From: Cyathus striatus
Lineage: Eukaryota > Basidiomycota > Agaricomycetes > Agaricales > Nidulariaceae
DNA: 64,000 bases
Direction of reading: 5' to 3'
Assembly (NCBI GenBank): GCA_025738555.1
Contig: JAOVFP010000003.1
Coordinates: 2,666,001-2,730,000, forward strand
Shown: positions 60,000-64,000 of the stretch, in pieces
Layout of the letters: every line of letters starts with the position of its first letter
Numbering within the stretch: position 1 is the stretch's first letter
Position numbers and translations under genes: made by a program
Notes under the pieces: generated by a model
What the model saw: only the letters and a program-made list of their open reading frames with translations
Told to the model about the DNA's origin: nothing
The model's database searches: none

Positions 60000-61893
60000 T
60001 TATTTATGCAATTTGAATGCATCTTGCAACGTCACTTTAACTTTAACCCGTTCGGGCCCGACTGTTATAGATCTACATTGCTATTAGTACATTGAACTCT
60101 CCCACTGAGCATCTTCTATACTATTAGTATTTCCCGGAACGGTCATTCACAGCCATGCAGATATTTATTTATCCATTGATCCCCGTCTTAAATGCACTAT
60201 AACGTTTCCCCAGAAGGGAGTTGTGGCATGCCCGTTGTCTCACATTCGGTTTTTTTGAGGTGACACGGGGAAAGCATGTTGTACGTGACCACCGGAGATC
60301 CGATAATTCGAGATAGCAGCGGGCGGTGATACAGCGTTTAGTGACAAAATGAACAGCAGATAGAATATAACGAGCCGTGTCACTCATATCATGAATCAGG
60401 CTGTCGTTGTCTCCCAATCGGTCGTATTGTCTCCTGTCCCGTTGAGAAAACGTTATGCGAAAACGATGCACTGATTGTGATCACCGCCGAGTTAAACAGC
60501 AGGTAAGTGAAAGATTCAAACCATCACAGCGCTATTCATGACGTTTACGACAGGTAGATTGATATCACTCAAATATCAGAAGCTAAACGGTGACTTTTAC
60601 ACCAGCTGACCGACACCATGCGAACACAGTGAACTACGATTGCTAGGTGGGCAGTAGTAGGTTATACTGCTGATGAGAGGGTGTAAGGTGATAGCGTAAT
60701 GACAGAACGGCGGGAAAGCTTCTAGGATATTGGATGGCGACGATGGTAAGAGGAAAAGGGAGTACTTAACACGATATACTCCTGGCATCTACACACCAAG
60801 TGAGGACCATCATTACGATGAGTACCAACACAATAGCTTGCCGTGGCATGAGGGGTAACTACGAGAGCAGTGGATAGATATGAGTATGACTTCTCGGTTC
60901 TCGCCTCTTCTTGTCAAAGTAATTACTGAGCCCAGAAGTATATTCCTGAGTTCTTAGTAATAACGAACGTCGAAAAATGTAAAAATGTAAGTTTCTGATT
61001 TATATTGTCGGTGAGCACTTTGGTTAAAGAACTTGGCAGAGCGAACCTATTTAAATTTAATGGCTCCAATCGAATATGTAGTCTCACATCGAATTTAAAT
61101 TCCCATGCTGCAACGACTACCGGTAGATCTGAGATTCGACGATAGGTAAGTAGCTGCACCAGGCGATGATAAAAGGCTGATATCACCTGTACTAATTCTG
61201 GCCCCACCTTGAAATGATCGCACAGTCAAGTAATCGATGTGAGCGTCAAGTGAATCGGAAGTTCTTGCTGTATGCCTCCCGTGGCCGAACGATAAATGTT
61301 TGAACCTGATATTTAAATGGCATGATTCCAGTGCAGTGTGGTGCTGTTGCGAGACATCCGGCTGTAGGTTATCGGGTTAGCGGGATCACGAGCATGCTTC
61401 TAGGATAAGTATTGAAAGGCGACGGGTGAGAAGAGTGTTTAATAATAGAGAAAGCGTTGTATACCTCAGAAACACGCGGTGCGCATTCACAGTTACTCTT
61501 TACGTGAATCGAGTATCGTTAATCACAACACAGTGAGGACCACCGCTGTTACGAATACAAACATAATGATGAGTGACTGCGAGGGCGGCCGGCAGATAGA
61601 GTATATCAGTGTCGACTATGAATCGATGTTGATACCGTTGATCGTCCCCTCAGCGAAATGAACATTGAAAATGGCAGATATTTATTTCTCTATTCTCGGT
61701 GAGCCTTTGTTCAAGGAAGGTAGAAGAGGGAACTTGCATACCTATAATTTTTGTAATTGGACCAACGAACATGAGTCCCAAATTAAACTTTCGAAGCGAC
61801 GAGCCATCTAATGCCAAGATTTTGAAAATTGAAGGAGGTTTTCTTCCGGCAAGTACTTATAATATACTGCTATTTGACCGCGATGGTAAGATT
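60000..61893. other. Duplicated 5' flank of NLR gene 3, truncated
   Basis: Homologous to 21927-23860 and 39094-41025. The similarity breaks off at about 61893, in a block reading GACCGCGATGGTAAGATTGT, and hAT transposase sequence begins. The CpG-rich distal 1.7 kb seen in units 1 and 2 is absent. Confidence 0.65.
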
Positions 61894-63418
61894 GTCGGAT
61901 ACTTCGTATCACTCTCATGCTAAAATATTGTAAGTACACGAGCAACAACTCACAGATGAAAAAATATTACTTACCCCCCACCAGCGAATCACATCCTGTG
62001 CAGCAGGATTATTGATCTCTGGGCCAGCAGCGAGATATTAGTGGAGTTCATCTCTAGGATTCGAGACTGATTTCTCTACTTTCTGATATGACTGTACAGC
62101 ATCCAGAAGGAATGAGCTACCATACATAAAATTGGTAGCATTGGAAGTTGTACTGCGAGCTGTAAATATAAGGGTAAGTTTCTGGCGAGGATTAGAAACA
62201 TTAATGTTGGCTCACCATTTTCTGAATGCGTAGATGTGATGGTGTTAGGTTTGGGTGGCATATAGTATTCATCGAACTGGTATTAAAGCATAACTTAATT
62301 ATAAGGAAGAATTAAAGTAGTTCTGAATGAACACATACCACATCTTCAATGCGCTTCATTACCTCCTGGTACTCTTCATCTGTCCAGTGTATCCGGAAGT
62401 AAACATCCTTAATCTTCGGATCAAGTACTAAGTTGAAGGAAGAATAATGAGCAGTCGAAATGTTAATAAGAAGGAAACTGTGGCTTACTGAGACAGATTG
62501 AATATGCTGTAGATGTATCATCAACTCGATGATACCATTTCTTAAGATTTTGAATTCCTTCTCGAAGTGGATTCTTAACTTCTATAAATTTCGGATTCTT
62601 TAGCATTGCTTCCCAGTGTGTGATAATAAACTCAAGACTGGGAATAATCTTCCAGACCGTAGGGTGATGTACACCAGAGAACGATTGCTGTACAACAGAT
62701 GGGTCCTACAGCATGAAAAGCCAATTAATAAATGCGACAAAATACAAAAGAATAAACCGGAACTTACACGTAGTACCTCCCGAATAATGTCAAGACGCTC
62801 CCAATCCTTTTTTGAGAGCTTAAAATCCGAATACAATCGATTACCAGATAGATCTGGAACCTTTTCACTCTCGTCTGCGAGAAGTACAAATTGATCAACA
62901 GCCTAATAGTTAATTTTAGTAGCTATTAACAATATCAGACGAATGGAACTTACTAGCTTTTGTTTAAATAAGTGTTCCAGAAAGGTATATAGTGATGCCC
63001 AGTGAGTACGAACCCACAGAAGTAGTTCAAGTGGGTCAATACCAACCTGAGAGCATGTTGACCTAAAGAATGTACGAGCTTGTGGAGATGCACGAATCTG
63101 TAATAAATTAAAGTTAGAAATGCATTACATATATTACTTAAAGCACATACCTGTTTTACAAGAGCAAGAGCCTTTCCAAGTGAGTCACCCAGAAGGAATG
63201 TGTTGAAGTCATCAATATCACTGTAGTCCGATTCGGCATCCCCTTCAGGATCTTCAAGATTGATTTCTGCAAGTTCATGGTCAAGTTCATCGAGATTAAG
63301 ATCGCCATTGTGACTGGACTTTTTGAGAGCTGCTTGCACTTTCTTGCTGATCTTAGTTGATGATGGCAGAGCAATAGCTTCGACAAAGTGCTTTGCAGCA
63401 AGATGAAGTGCATGCTCC
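61894..63418 (-). pseudogene. hAT-family transposase gene, truncated at both ends
   Basis: A spliced hAT transposase reads leftwards. Exons include 63151-63418 (MEHALHLAAKHFVEAIAL, then an acidic loop), 62954-63097 (GIDPLELLLWVRTHW), 62768-62902 (AVDQFVLLADESEKVPDL and KLSKKDWERLDIIREVL), about 62490-62706 (HHPTVWKIIPSLEFIITHWE), about 62336-62425 (VLDPKIKDVYFRIHW) and about 62224-62277 (FDEYYMPPKPN). A further exon ends in QDVIRWWG at about 61976. Introns are about 50-75 bp. This is the RNase H-fold core plus the start of the HAT dimerisation region of a basidiomycete hAT. An in-frame TAA at 62038-62040 and loss of the C-terminus at the NLR-unit junction make it inactive. The N-terminal BED-type DNA-binding part was not found before the window end. 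Confidence 0.85.
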
Positions 63419-64000
63419 ATACATCTGGATTTTATTTAGAGAATAAACAAATAAACACCGCAGTAGTAAGAGGTTAGAGATGTTTACAACGGGGTGATAG
63501 TAGCTAGATTATGTAATAATAACTACTTACTCCTAAAACAACGTAGTGGGGTGGTGAGTTTGGAGGGAATTTCGCAGAAGATCGGTATTAAGGATGCTTC
63601 CGGGAAAAAGGGGGTGGAAGGGGGATGTGTAGGAAGGTTAAGGAATAACTAAGTAGTGGTTAGATAACGTCTCTGGCTATGTACGAGGTAAACGAGCGAT
63701 TCTCTATGAGTTTGCGGTTTCTTCTTACTAGACTCAAATCAAATTACTAATCAATGATCTCAGAAAATACACTTTATTTCACTACACTACATCAAAGTAC
63801 TTTATAACGGAAGCTGCGTGGGGGATAGCTTCGGGTCTACATGGCAAAACTCATCTACTTTATATATTACTGGAAATATGGTGGCTGATGGTACTGTATA
63901 GGTGCTAGATAGGTACATTTGGGGTACTAGGGCTCGTAAACTACGTCACTGACAAGGGAAAGCCGTTCACTCATGGAGCATGCTGGACAGGGGGTCGCGC
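63419..64000. other. Unassigned window end
   Basis: This is the region upstream of the first visible hAT transposase exon. A further exon may lie at about 63540-63600 on the minus strand but nothing diagnostic was seen. The last 400 bp carry no recognisable feature. Confidence 0.3.

Overview
This window looks like a transposon-rich stretch of nuclear DNA from a filamentous fungus, most likely an agaricomycete basidiomycete. The evidence is short GT-AG introns of about 46-75 bp, a KDZ-type transposase with a CxC5-like cysteine cluster, a chromodomain Ty3/gypsy element, a fungal FUSC/ArAE_2-type membrane transporter, and NB-ARC/TPR receptor genes of the fungal NLR type. I cannot name the species.

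Left part (1-18.0 kb): nested mobile elements. A decayed spliced gene for an acidic Asn/Ser-rich protein (623-3066) is followed by a KDZ-type transposase pseudogene (about 3434-6967). That pseudogene was broken by two insertions: a 1.9-kb hAT-like element with an 8-bp target duplication (3534-5445), which itself holds a solo LTR (4763-5385), and a second solo LTR (6002-6642). Next is a dead chromovirus-type gypsy element: gag-pol 7596-12572, an antisense extra gene 15981-17139, a purine tract and a 3' LTR 17334-17996. Its 3' region was hit by another copy of the hAT-like family (12995-15607), and that copy was hit in turn by a further hAT-like element (13370-15191).

NLR cluster: three paralogous three-exon NB-ARC/TPR genes lie in the same orientation (minus strand) at 19172-21926, 36030-39093 and 56505-59999. 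Each sits in a duplicated unit that also carries 3' flank and up to 3.7 kb of 5' flank (17997-25616, about 35070-42757, 54589-61893). The genes differ mainly in the number of 42-residue kinesin-light-chain-type TPRs (9, 11 and 15). Between the units lie a satellite-bearing hAT-like element (27066-29346), a Tc1 transposase fragment (33213-33730), a palindrome-armed element (32006-33018), the FUSC-type transporter gene (44273 to about 48195, minus), a Tc1/mariner element with ends (49573-50711) and several MITEs.

Right end: the third NLR unit is joined at 61893 to a spliced hAT transposase gene (minus strand, about 61894-63418). That gene has lost its dimerisation C-terminus and carries one nonsense codon.

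Recurring themes: (1) several unrelated-looking non-autonomous elements share one design, with short TIRs, 8-bp target duplications and subterminal arms packed with a family-specific short palindromic word; (2) decay by C-to-T change at CpG, visible as CGA to TGA stops in gypsy pol and as CpG-to-TpG/CpA differences between young and old copies of the same element; (3) NLR diversification by repeat-number change inside duplicated units. Gene models and splice sites were read by eye and are estimates.
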